From positions 1-29,061 of the forward strand of contig DASQUP010000106.1 of NCBI GenBank assembly GCA_035641235.1: a stretch of DNA of 29,061 nucleotides, read 5' to 3'. Each line of letters opens with the position of its first letter. Position 1 is the stretch's first letter. The notes under the pieces are model-generated. The model saw only the letters and a list, made by a program, of their open reading frames with translations. It did not search any database and was not told the DNA's origin. Shown here piece after piece: positions 7,884-14,658 of this stretch. The translations under genes and the position numbers were made by a program. This DNA comes from DASQUP01 sp035641235. Its GTDB lineage: Bacteria > Actinomycetota > CADDZG01 > WHSQ01.

Positions 7884-9272
7884 CTAAGCGGTAGCCGCTG
7901 CGGGCCGGCGGTCGCGCCAGTAGGCCTGACCCTCCCCCGGCAGCGTATCGACCGGGTCGTAGTACTCGTAGCGTCGTTTCAGGGCACTGGGGTCGTCGTA
8001 TTCGATCCCGGTGCGGTAGTTCTTCGTCCAGTATGAGATGCCACGGACACGGTCGTAATCGTCGACTTGGTGGACCCAGCGTTTGCCTACGTATGGGACG
8101 TCGCAGACGATCCGCGGCGTCGCAAAACCCGGCAGGTAACCCATGATTGCGTGCTGGAGGCGTTGTGCCTCGTGCAAGGGGGTTCGCCAGTGTTCGGAGT
8201 TCGGGATCAGATCGCACATGTAGAAGTAGTACGGAAGGACCTTTGCGTGGTCGAGCAGTACGAAGGCAAGGTCCAGCAGCGCCTTTTCGGAGTCGTTGAC
8301 CCCCCGGAGCAGCACGCCCTGGTTGCGGATGCTTCGGATTCCGAGCTCGTGCAACCGGCGCACTGCCTCGGCGACCAGCGGAGTAACTGAGTTCGCGTGG
8401 TTGACGTGCGTATGGATCGCGAGGTCCACGCCGCGGTCGTTGGCCTTAGTGGCGAGGCGTTCGAGTCCTTTAAGGACGTCGTTCTGCAGGAAATGCTGCG
8501 GCAGGCCCATTAGCCCCTTGGTCGCGAGACGGATGTCGCGGATGTTCTCGATGTCGAGCAGCCGCCCGACGAACGACTCGAGGTGGGCAATGGGCAGGTT
8601 TGCCATGTCCCCTCCGGACACGACCACGTCTCTCACGGAGGGCGTTTGCTGGAGATACTCGACGATCGCGTCGTAGCGGTCCTTCTGCTTCATCTCGAAG
8701 CGGTGTTTGATCACCTGGGGGACGTTGTTTCCCACGAGGTCCATGCGTGTGCAGTGCCCGCAGTACTGGGGGCATGTAGCGAGGAGCTCGGCGAGCACCT
8801 TCGTCGGGTATCGGTGGGTGAGGCCCTCGACGGCCCACATGTCGGCTTCATGGAGACTGTCCCGCTGAGCGAGGGGGTGGCTGGGCCACACCGGGTGGCG
8901 GTCGGCGTAGGCCGGGATCATGTAGTTCCGGATGGGGTCGTTCCAGAGGTCGTTTTCGTCCATCGTATTGAGCATCTGCGGCGGCACGAGCATCGACATC
9001 GTGGCTCGCTCTGCCATGTCACGCTCGATGGAGGCGGCGAGATCGTCTGAGAGGTGGTGCCCGAAGACCTGCTGGAGGGCAGCTAGGTTCTTGACGGAGT
9101 TCTGGCGCTGCCACTTCGGGTCGCGCCAGTCCTGCGAGGTGACGTTGCGAAAGCCGGGGAGCCTCGTCGGATCGGGCTCGGCAAAGTCCCGAGCCGGCGG
9201 ATACTCGTACGGCTGGGGGGCGGCGTGGGCGCGCCGGATGACCCCGGCGTGCTCGTCGGCAGTCAGAGTCAT
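7884..9272 (-). CDS. kamA: Lysine 2,3-aminomutase-like radical SAM enzyme
   Basis: A KamA-family radical SAM, PLP-dependent aminomutase of 462 residues that would shift the alpha-amino group of L-lysine to C3. The [4Fe-4S] ligands are C167, C171 and C174 (CPQYCGHC). The two carboxylates that hold the lysine side-chain amine in the clostridial enzyme (D293, D330) have counterparts at the same 37-residue spacing, D354 (YMCDLI) and D391 (VCDVPYVGK). K397 is the likely PLP lysine, although the usual GGGGK is replaced by PYVGK. Glutamate 2,3-aminomutase has Lys and Asn at the two carboxylate positions, so lysine is favoured. The start is ATG 9272, with AAAGGAGG six bases upstream. It is the first gene of the catabolic cluster and divergent from the Lrp gene. 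Confidence 0.88.
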   Translation of the reverse strand: MTLTADEHAGVIRRAHAAPQPYEYPPARDFAEPDPTRLPGFRNVTSQDWRDPKWQRQNSVKNLAALQQVFGHHLSDDLAASIERDMAERATMSMLVPPQMLNTMDENDLWNDPIRNYMIPAYADRHPVWPSHPLAQRDSLHEADMWAVEGLTHRYPTKVLAELLATCPQYCGHCTRMDLVGNNVPQVIKHRFEMKQKDRYDAIVEYLQQTPSVRDVVVSGGDMANLPIAHLESFVGRLLDIENIRDIRLATKGLMGLPQHFLQNDVLKGLERLATKANDRGVDLAIHTHVNHANSVTPLVAEAVRRLHELGIRSIRNQGVLLRGVNDSEKALLDLAFVLLDHAKVLPYYFYMCDLIPNSEHWRTPLHEAQRLQHAIMGYLPGFATPRIVCDVPYVGKRWVHQVDDYDRVRGISYWTKNYRTGIEYDDPSALKRRYEYYDPVDTLPGEGQAYWRDRRPAAATA

Positions 9273-9390
9273 CGTTCGCCTCCTTTGGGTCCCGATACCC
9301 GGCCTTCGTATGGACATACCCTATCGCAGCGGAATATCATTAGGCCAGTCCATCGTTCTACGGAATCATGTTCGGAGCGGGAGTCAGCAC
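9273..9390. promoter_or_regulatory. Divergent kamA / lrp control region with short palindrome
   Basis: 118 bases separate the aminomutase start from the Lrp-type regulator start. They hold the strong AAAGGAGG ribosome site of kamA (minus strand) and a relatively AT-rich patch near 9330-9345. A perfect inverted repeat, GTATG-GA-CATAC at 9308-9319, lies 36-47 bases upstream of kamA. Autoregulated Lrp/AsnC genes normally bind such divergent regions, so this is a candidate operator. No convincing -35/-10 pair could be fixed on either strand. Confidence 0.4.
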
Positions 9391-9837
9391 GTGGACACCA
9401 TCGACCTAAAGATCCTGCGGGCCCTCGAGGAAGATGCCCGCCTCCCCTACGCGGAGATCGGCACCCGTGTGGGGCTCGCCGCATCGTCGGTCTACGACCG
9501 GGTTCGAAAGCTTGAGCGGGCGGGAGTAATCCGGGGTTATCGGGCCGATATCGACCTCGAGGGGGCCGGCGCGCCGATCACCGCCTTCGTGAGCCTGGCG
9601 CTCCGCCCGGAATCGCCGTCCGACATCCCGCGCCGGGTGGCGGAGTTCCCAATGGTCCAATCGTGCTACTCGGTGGCGGGCGACAATTCCTACGTGCTCC
9701 TGGTGCGGGCGCCGACGACCCAAGCGTTGGAGGAACTTCTGGACGCGCTCCGGGCGAAGCTCGAGGTGACGACGAAGTCGACGATCGTGCTTTCCATCCC
9801 CTTCGAAAACCGGCCAGTCATCTCGCCAACCGCCTGA
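9391..9837 (+). CDS. Lrp/AsnC family transcriptional regulator
   Basis: 148 residues, the standard size for the feast/famine regulator family. The N-terminal winged helix-turn-helix is IDLKILRALEEDARLPYAEI followed by VGLAASSVYDRVRKLERAGV; the C-terminal half is the ligand-binding RAM domain (FVSLALRP ... YVLLVRA). The GTG at 9391 has GGGAG seven bases upstream; the open frame continues far upstream across the aminomutase gene on the other strand, which is not real. Divergence from kamA suggests that it senses lysine, beta-lysine or a downstream amino acid and controls the cluster. The ligand is inferred, not seen. Its stop codon lies at the edge of the left inverted repeat described below. 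Confidence 0.9.
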   Translation: MDTIDLKILRALEEDARLPYAEIGTRVGLAASSVYDRVRKLERAGVIRGYRADIDLEGAGAPITAFVSLALRPESPSDIPRRVAEFPMVQSCYSVAGDNSYVLLVRAPTTQALEELLDALRAKLEVTTKSTIVLSIPFENRPVISPTA

Positions 9838-9843
9838 ATTTCA

Positions 9844-9892
9844 TTCTGACCGCGTTCTGTTGCACTTCTGCCCCGGATCACTGCACCCAGAA
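9844..9892 (+). repeat. Left arm of 49-bp inverted repeat
   Basis: This arm matches the reverse complement of 10886-10934 at about 41 of 49 positions. The outer 21 bases (starting TTCTGACCGCGTTCTG) and inner 13 bases (ACTGCACCCAGAA) are identical; a 15-base middle is divergent. Weaker similarity continues outwards for about 10 bases, over the Lrp stop codon. Within the arm TTCTG and GCA can pair with TGC and CAGAA, so single-stranded DNA could fold into a hairpin. Confidence 0.9.
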
Positions 9893-9896
9893 AGGA

Positions 9897-10820
9897 CTAT
9901 GCGGCGCGCAGGCGTGCCGCCAGTGTCGTTGCGATTGTCTCAAGCACGTAATCGGGTCGGCGCGTGATGTCAAACCAGGAGAATCGCAGCAGCAACCAGC
10001 CGATTTGAGCGAGGGCATTCTGACGCGCCATATCGCTTTGCCATTGAAGACGTTTGATGTGCACATCGAAGCCTTCACTCTCGACGCCAAGGCGGGCCTT
10101 GGGCCAAGCGAAGTCAAGGTGGGCAGGGATCCCTTCCTGTGTCGCTACCTCAAACTGGCGTTCGTAGGGCGGGAGCGACGAGCCTGCCAGCAGCCTGTCG
10201 AGGAGGATCTCCAGGTCACTATGCGAGCGTGCCTTGCCCTTCTCGCGGGCTTCCAGGAGCTTCTTGAGGCGCCGCACTCCCGTGCATCCGCGCCCGCCGT
10301 CTTCGATGAGGGCCTGCCACAGATCGGTGATGGTTATGCAGCCCTTGCGAAGAGCATGGTCGAGCGCCATCTCGAGACGGATGGAACTTAGCGCCGACGC
10401 GGAATCAAGGAGGGTCCGCGCCGGACCGGTTACGGGGAGTCCTCCGATGGACACGGCGTCGTGGAACGGATCACGTCGCGTGAAATGCAGGTCCAGCCAA
10501 CTCACTGGGGAACGCACCTTCCTGGTTGTCGACATGTCTGCATAGTCGCCGGGAGGACATGGCCAACCGCGCATCCTCAATGCCGTGTGGTGAGAGAACA
10601 AGGCCGACTCCTCCGCCCATTTGTGGGCGGCCCAAAGCTTCTGCGTGAAGGTCTCCGGTGTCCCCGCCGTCCTGTACACGCGAGGCAACATCCGAACGAG
10701 GAGCCCCTTGCGCACCAACCTCGTCACGTCGGGGCGCGTGAGGCCTTGTGCCAGACATTCCTCAAGCGAGATGACCCCGTTACTCGGGAGGGCAGTCGTG
10801 TCCAGCCATTGGAGTTCCAT
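9897..10820 (-). CDS. AbiEi-like winged-helix plus DUF559 (Vsr-like) nuclease domain protein
   Basis: 307 residues with two parts. Residues about 15-60 resemble the AbiEi-type antitoxin winged helix (LEECLAQGLTRPDVTRLVRKG followed by LPRVYRTAGTPET). Residues about 200-300 look like DUF559, a Vsr-related PD-(D/E)xK fold: SDLE at 201-204, D236 in HLDFAWP, E247 and E249 in VESEGFDVH, then RQNALAQIGWLLLRFSW. Such genes are frequent in Actinobacteria; their function is not established, with defence or toxin-antitoxin roles proposed. No Shine-Dalgarno is visible before the ATG at 10820, so the transcript may be leaderless. It is the only gene between the two arms of a 49-bp inverted repeat and has no cognate toxin beside it, which points to a self-contained mobile cassette. 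Confidence 0.75.
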   Translation of the reverse strand: MELQWLDTTALPSNGVISLEECLAQGLTRPDVTRLVRKGLLVRMLPRVYRTAGTPETFTQKLWAAHKWAEESALFSHHTALRMRGWPCPPGDYADMSTTRKVRSPVSWLDLHFTRRDPFHDAVSIGGLPVTGPARTLLDSASALSSIRLEMALDHALRKGCITITDLWQALIEDGGRGCTGVRRLKKLLEAREKGKARSHSDLEILLDRLLAGSSLPPYERQFEVATQEGIPAHLDFAWPKARLGVESEGFDVHIKRLQWQSDMARQNALAQIGWLLLRFSWFDITRRPDYVLETIATTLAARLRAA

Positions 10821-10885
10821 ACCAGACAGCTAAAGGGGCCGGCTGCGACGCCGCTGTAAGCTGTGCCACTTTTCGGTCACTCTTC

Positions 10886-10934
10886 TTCTGGGTGCAGTCG
10901 CACGGCGCAAAAATGCAACAGAACGCGGTCAGAA
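10886..10934 (-). repeat. Right arm of 49-bp inverted repeat
   Basis: The mirror copy of the left arm. It lies 66 bases upstream of the AbiEi/DUF559 gene start and 7 bases beyond the stop codon of the acyl-CoA dehydrogenase gene. Similarity to the left arm carries on outwards, imperfectly, through that stop codon (CCTGA followed by a T/A-rich stretch in both). No direct target-site duplication could be recognised outside the arms. Confidence 0.9.
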
Positions 10935-10941
10935 CGAGAAA

Positions 10942-12087
10942 TCAGGGGCCGGTTAGTTTGCGGCCGATCACGTAGCGCTGGATCTGGTTCGTTCCCTCCA
11001 CGATCTGGAGAGCCTTCGCCTCGCGCATGTAGCGCTCCACCGGGTACTCCGTGATGTAGCCGTAGCCACCGTGGAGCTGGACCGAGTCTGTCGTCACTTT
11101 CATTGCCATATCCGTGCAGAAGAGCTTCGCTTGCGCCGCCTGCATCGAGTAGTCCTCGCCCGAGTCTCGAAGCTCGGCGGCGCGCCGGTACAACCGCCGC
11201 CCCGCCTCTATCCCGGTCGCCATGTCGGCCAGCATGAACTGGACGCCCTCGTTGTGCGCTACCGGACGTCCGAACTGCTCGCGCTCCATCGTGAACCGGA
11301 GCGCGGCATCGAATGCGGCCTGTGCCAGACCGACTCCGCACGCCGCCATCCCGAGCCGCCCCGAGTCGAGAGACGCGAGCGCGATCCGGAAGCCGGCCCC
11401 TTCCTCCCCCAGCAACGCGCCTGCCGGCACCACTGCATCGTCCAGCGCCAGCTGCCACGTCGGCGAGGAGCGCCACCCCATCTTGTCCTCCTTGGTGGCT
11501 CCGGAGAATCCGGGGGTCCCTTTCGTAACGAGGAAGGTGCTGATTCCACGAGCGCTCCTGTCGCCGGTGCGCGCCATCAACAGGACTACGTCGGCCTCCG
11601 CGCCCCGGGTACAGAACACCTTGCTGCCGGTCAGCCGGTAGCCGTCTGACGTCCGTTCCGCGCGTGCTGCAAGTGCTGCGGCATCGGACCCCGACCCCGA
11701 TTCAGACAGCGAGTAGGCACCGAACCACTCGCCGAGCGCAAGTTTGTTCAGGATCTCTTTCCTCTGGACGTCGGTGCCGAACTCGTTCACAGCGAACGCA
11801 CACAACGTGTGCACGGAGAGGCCTACGGCAAGTGAGAGGTATGCGCTCGCGAGTTCCTCGACCACGAGCAGATAGGTCGAATACCGCTGGCCGCCCCCTC
11901 CGAACTCCTCGGGGAACGGGATTCCCGTCAGGCCAAGATCTGAGAGCTTGCCGTACAGAGGAAGGGGATCCTCGCCGCGCCTTTCGTACTCGGTCGCGGC
12001 AGGCGCGGCCTCGGCCGCGCAGAACTCCCGTACCATCTGTACAAGTGCGCGCTGCTCGTCGTCGAGCAGCCGCAGATCGGCCGGCAT
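10942..12087 (-). CDS. Acyl-CoA dehydrogenase
   Basis: An FAD-dependent acyl-CoA dehydrogenase of 381 residues (395 if the upstream ATG at 12129 is used). The FAD/substrate blocks are SLSESGSGSDAAAL and VFCTRGAEADV, the C-terminal domain has REQFGRPVAHNEGVQFMLADM, and the catalytic base is E364 in QIVEGTNQIQR, as in short-chain and branched-chain enzymes. MPADLRLLDDEQ is the better start because family members begin at that region; neither ATG has a clear ribosome site. It would oxidise a short or branched acyl-CoA to the enoyl-CoA, passing electrons to ETF. No ETF, hydratase or ligase gene is adjacent, so the substrate stays open. Confidence 0.9.
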   Translation of the reverse strand: MPADLRLLDDEQRALVQMVREFCAAEAAPAATEYERRGEDPLPLYGKLSDLGLTGIPFPEEFGGGGQRYSTYLLVVEELASAYLSLAVGLSVHTLCAFAVNEFGTDVQRKEILNKLALGEWFGAYSLSESGSGSDAAALAARAERTSDGYRLTGSKVFCTRGAEADVVLLMARTGDRSARGISTFLVTKGTPGFSGATKEDKMGWRSSPTWQLALDDAVVPAGALLGEEGAGFRIALASLDSGRLGMAACGVGLAQAAFDAALRFTMEREQFGRPVAHNEGVQFMLADMATGIEAGRRLYRRAAELRDSGEDYSMQAAQAKLFCTDMAMKVTTDSVQLHGGYGYITEYPVERYMREAKALQIVEGTNQIQRYVIGRKLTGP

Positions 12088-12161
12088 GGGCGCAGGATAC
12101 CGCCGCTCCCCAGGAAGCTGCGCGCCCATCGGACAAACGGAGCACCACGGAGCAGTGACAC

Positions 12162-12461
12162 ATGAGGATCGAGGATCGAGCCGGGCAGTCGCTATCTGAG
12201 ACGACCGTAACCGTCGACGACGAGGAGCTCATCGATCTCCTGCAGGGTCTTGCCGACGTCGTAGAGGGACAACGGGAGCACCTTCACTTCGCGCAGCCGG
12301 GAGGCCCCCAGCTCGTCGTTCGGCGCGCCGCGGAGGGCGACCCGGATCCGCTCGGGCGGCAGATGGACTGGTGGCTCGGACCCCTTGTTCTCCTCGGTGC
12401 GCTGCTGATAGTCGTCGGCGCGGCCACCCTGATCAGGTGGGCGGCGGGCCTGCTCTCGTAG
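12162..12461 (+). CDS. Small tail-anchored hypothetical protein
   Basis: 99 residues, family not recognised. The first 65 residues are polar and acidic (TVTVDDEELIDLLQGLADVVEG), and residues about 70-96 form one hydrophobic segment (WWLGPLVLLGALLIVVGAAT) ending six residues before the C-terminus. That suggests a cytoplasmic domain anchored by a C-terminal helix. The ATG at 12162 has GGAG nine bases upstream. It is divergent from the acyl-CoA dehydrogenase gene and convergent with the lipid kinase gene. An overlapping minus-strand frame at 12192-12479 has no comparable sign of being a protein. The call rests on the ribosome site and the clean membrane helix. Confidence 0.55.
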   Translation: MRIEDRAGQSLSETTVTVDDEELIDLLQGLADVVEGQREHLHFAQPGGPQLVVRRAAEGDPDPLGRQMDWWLGPLVLLGALLIVVGAATLIRWAAGLLS

Positions 12462-12498
12462 CGGCAACGCCGGAGGCAACCGACCAGCGGCGCTCGAG

Positions 12499-13419
12499 TC
12501 AGACCTTTAGTTTGATGACGTCCCTGATGACCTCAAAGGTCGCGGGCGTGTGGCCGAGCACCTCACCGTCGGCCTCGATCGGGATCGGCTCCTCGGTTTC
12601 GATCGACAGCTTCACGCGTTTGGCCTCCTCGATGAGGGGATGTGGAATGTGCTGGCCCTTGTAGATGCGCGGAAGAAGGGCGATGGCCTCCTTCTTCCCG
12701 ACGTGGTTGATCTGAACATCGAGTAGGCCGTCGGTCGGAGCGGCCTTCGGCGCGATCTGCATGCCACCGCCGAAGAACTGACAGTTGGCCACTATCAGAT
12801 TGTCGACCGGCCCGTCGTAGGTGCGGTCGACTAGGTCGACCTTCGCCTTTACCTGCCTGTGACCCGGCAGGCAGAGCCAGAAGGCGCAGAAATAGATGGT
12901 CGGACCCAGCCACCGCGGCAACTTTGCGGCGCGCCGGACGACCTTTGCGCCGAAGCCGACCTCCGCAATGTTCGGGAAGTAGCGCACCCTCGTCTCGGAG
13001 CCTTCGGCGTAGGTGATCTTTCCGATGTCAATCGAGAACGATTCGGGCCCGTCCAGGTGAGCGGCCGCAAACGAGGGCTGGGCCGGGAGGCCGAACGTCT
13101 TGATGAAATCGGACCCGGTGCCGGCCGAGACCACTCCGAACACGGCCTCGGGATTCACCGGCTCGTCGTCGGCGATCATTCCGTTGACGACCTCGTTGAT
13201 CGTTCCGTCCCCTCCACAAGCCACGAGGAATCGTGAACCGGCTTCGATGGCCTCGCGGGCCAGATCGGTCGCGTGGCCTGCATAAGACGTGTGTAGGACT
13301 TCATACTCGAGTCCGCGCTCGTTCAAATGGCCGAGCACTTCCGTCAGTCTTCGTCCGACTCCACCGCGGCCGGCGCCGTCGTGGACGATGATCGACATCC
13401 GCCCGAACGGCGATGTCAC
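12499..13419 (-). CDS. Diacylglycerol kinase-family lipid kinase
   Basis: 306 residues of the DagK/YegS/sphingosine-kinase fold. The nucleotide-binding GGDGT motif is at 69-73 in FLVACGGDGTINEVVNG, followed by GVVSAGTGSDFIKTFGLP, and the C-terminal half has the GGGMQIAPKAAPTDGLLDV block that caps the active site. It phosphorylates diacylglycerol or a related lipid such as a ceramide or undecaprenol-like alcohol, feeding phospholipid turnover. The GTG at 13419 is preceded by GGGGGTGAG. It lies 25 bases after the thiolase stop on the same strand and ends the run that begins with tatA/B; that may be simple co-transcription rather than shared function. Confidence 0.9.
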   Translation of the reverse strand: MTSPFGRMSIIVHDGAGRGGVGRRLTEVLGHLNERGLEYEVLHTSYAGHATDLAREAIEAGSRFLVACGGDGTINEVVNGMIADDEPVNPEAVFGVVSAGTGSDFIKTFGLPAQPSFAAAHLDGPESFSIDIGKITYAEGSETRVRYFPNIAEVGFGAKVVRRAAKLPRWLGPTIYFCAFWLCLPGHRQVKAKVDLVDRTYDGPVDNLIVANCQFFGGGMQIAPKAAPTDGLLDVQINHVGKKEAIALLPRIYKGQHIPHPLIEEAKRVKLSIETEEPIPIEADGEVLGHTPATFEVIRDVIKLKV

Positions 13420-13444
13420 GGTCTCACCCCCGGGATCGTCGTTC

Positions 13445-14641
13445 TCAAACGCGCTCTACGACCGTTGCGATGCCCTGGCCGACTCCGATACACATCGTGG
13501 CGAGCCCGTAGCGCACTTCCCGTCGAACCATTTCGTGCGCAAGCGTCGTAAGGATGCGAGCCCCGGAGCAGCCGAGCGGATGACCGAGCGCGATGGCACC
13601 TCCGTTGACGTTGACCTTGTCGGCATCGAGTCCAAGCTCACGGATACACGCGATGGATTGCGCGGCGAACGCCTCGTTCAGCTCGATCAGGTCGAGGTCT
13701 TCGATCTGCAGACCCGTCCGGCTGAGGACCTTGCGGGTCGCATGGATGGGACCGAGGCCCATCACACGAGGCTCGACCCCGGCCACAGCCGTGCCGACGA
13801 TTCTGACAAGCGGCTTCCAGTTGTTTGCGCCGACCGCGGACTCTGATGCGAGAAGGACGGACGCTGCTCCGTCGTTGATTCCCGAGGCGTTACCGGCCGT
13901 CACGGTTCCTTCTTCCGCGAAGGCAGCTCGGAGCCGGCCTAGCGACTCGAGCGACGTGTCGGGCCTGGGAGGCTCGTCGGTATCGACGACGACGGGGTCC
14001 CCTTTTCGCTGAGGGATTTCCACCGGCACGATCTCGTCTTTGAACCGCCCCTCGTCGCGGGCGGCAACGGCGCGCCGGTGACTGTCCAGGGCGAACTCGT
14101 CCTGTTCGGCCCGCCCGATTCCATAATCGAGGGCAACGTTCTCCGCCGTTTGACCCATCGAGTCGGTCCCGTACATCTTCTTCATCGCCGGATTGACCAG
14201 ACGCCATCCGATCGACGTGTCGTACATCTCTGCATTGCGATCGAACGGGCGGGTCGCCTTGGGCACCACGAAGGGCGCTCGGGTCATTGATTCGGATCCA
14301 CCGGCAATGACGATGTCCGCCTCGCCCGCGAGAACCTCTCGATGCCCGCAGTTCACGGCCTCGAGCCCTGAGCCGCACAGCCGGTTTACGGTCGCCCCCG
14401 GCACGGTCACGGGTAGACCTGCAAGTAGTAGGGCCATGCGAGCCACGTTCCGGTTGTCCTCACCTGCCTGATTGGCCGCACCCCAGAGCACGTCGTCGAC
14501 TTTCTCCGTCGGGACGTCGTTGCGGGCGACGAGCTCCCGGACCACCAGTGCGGCCATGTCGTCCGGCCGCACGGCGGCGAGGGCTCCACCGAATCGTCCC
14601 ATTGGAGTGCGGACGGCATCGACTACGAAGGTTTCAGGCAT
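13445..14641 (-). CDS. Thiolase, 3-oxoadipyl-CoA thiolase-like (PcaF type)
   Basis: A thiolase II of 398 residues with the nucleophile C89 (NRLCGSGLEAV), NEAFAAQ, H354 (LGHPLGCSGAR) and C384 (MCIGVGQG). Stretches such as GRFGGALAAVRPDDMA, ANQAGEDNRNVARMALLLAG and AEMYDTSIGWRLVNP are, from memory, typical of the PcaF/PaaJ beta-ketoadipyl-CoA thiolases rather than acetoacetyl-CoA thiolases. It would split 3-oxoadipyl-CoA with CoA into succinyl-CoA and acetyl-CoA. The start at ATG 14641 has GGGGAG nine bases upstream; the open frame runs 400 bases further, but that part overlaps helY and is discarded. It stands 17 bases after helY and away from the CoA-transferase genes. A general acetyl-CoA acetyltransferase role is the alternative. 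Confidence 0.88.
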   Translation of the reverse strand: MPETFVVDAVRTPMGRFGGALAAVRPDDMAALVVRELVARNDVPTEKVDDVLWGAANQAGEDNRNVARMALLLAGLPVTVPGATVNRLCGSGLEAVNCGHREVLAGEADIVIAGGSESMTRAPFVVPKATRPFDRNAEMYDTSIGWRLVNPAMKKMYGTDSMGQTAENVALDYGIGRAEQDEFALDSHRRAVAARDEGRFKDEIVPVEIPQRKGDPVVVDTDEPPRPDTSLESLGRLRAAFAEEGTVTAGNASGINDGAASVLLASESAVGANNWKPLVRIVGTAVAGVEPRVMGLGPIHATRKVLSRTGLQIEDLDLIELNEAFAAQSIACIRELGLDADKVNVNGGAIALGHPLGCSGARILTTLAHEMVRREVRYGLATMCIGVGQGIATVVERV

Positions 14642-14658
14642 CCTCGAATTCTCCCCGA

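Noticed and set aside
8932..9390. Long N-terminal extension of the Lrp regulator
   Set aside because: It is a shadow frame across the 5' part of kamA; the GTG at 9391 with GGGAG gives a normal-length Lrp protein.
9838..10941. tRNA, CRISPR or insertion sequence around the inverted repeat
   Set aside because: No cloverleaf, no short regularly spaced repeats, no transposase frame and no clear target-site duplication were seen.
12192..12479. Minus-strand frame opposite the small membrane protein
   Set aside because: No ribosome site or hydrophobic pattern; the plus-strand frame has both.
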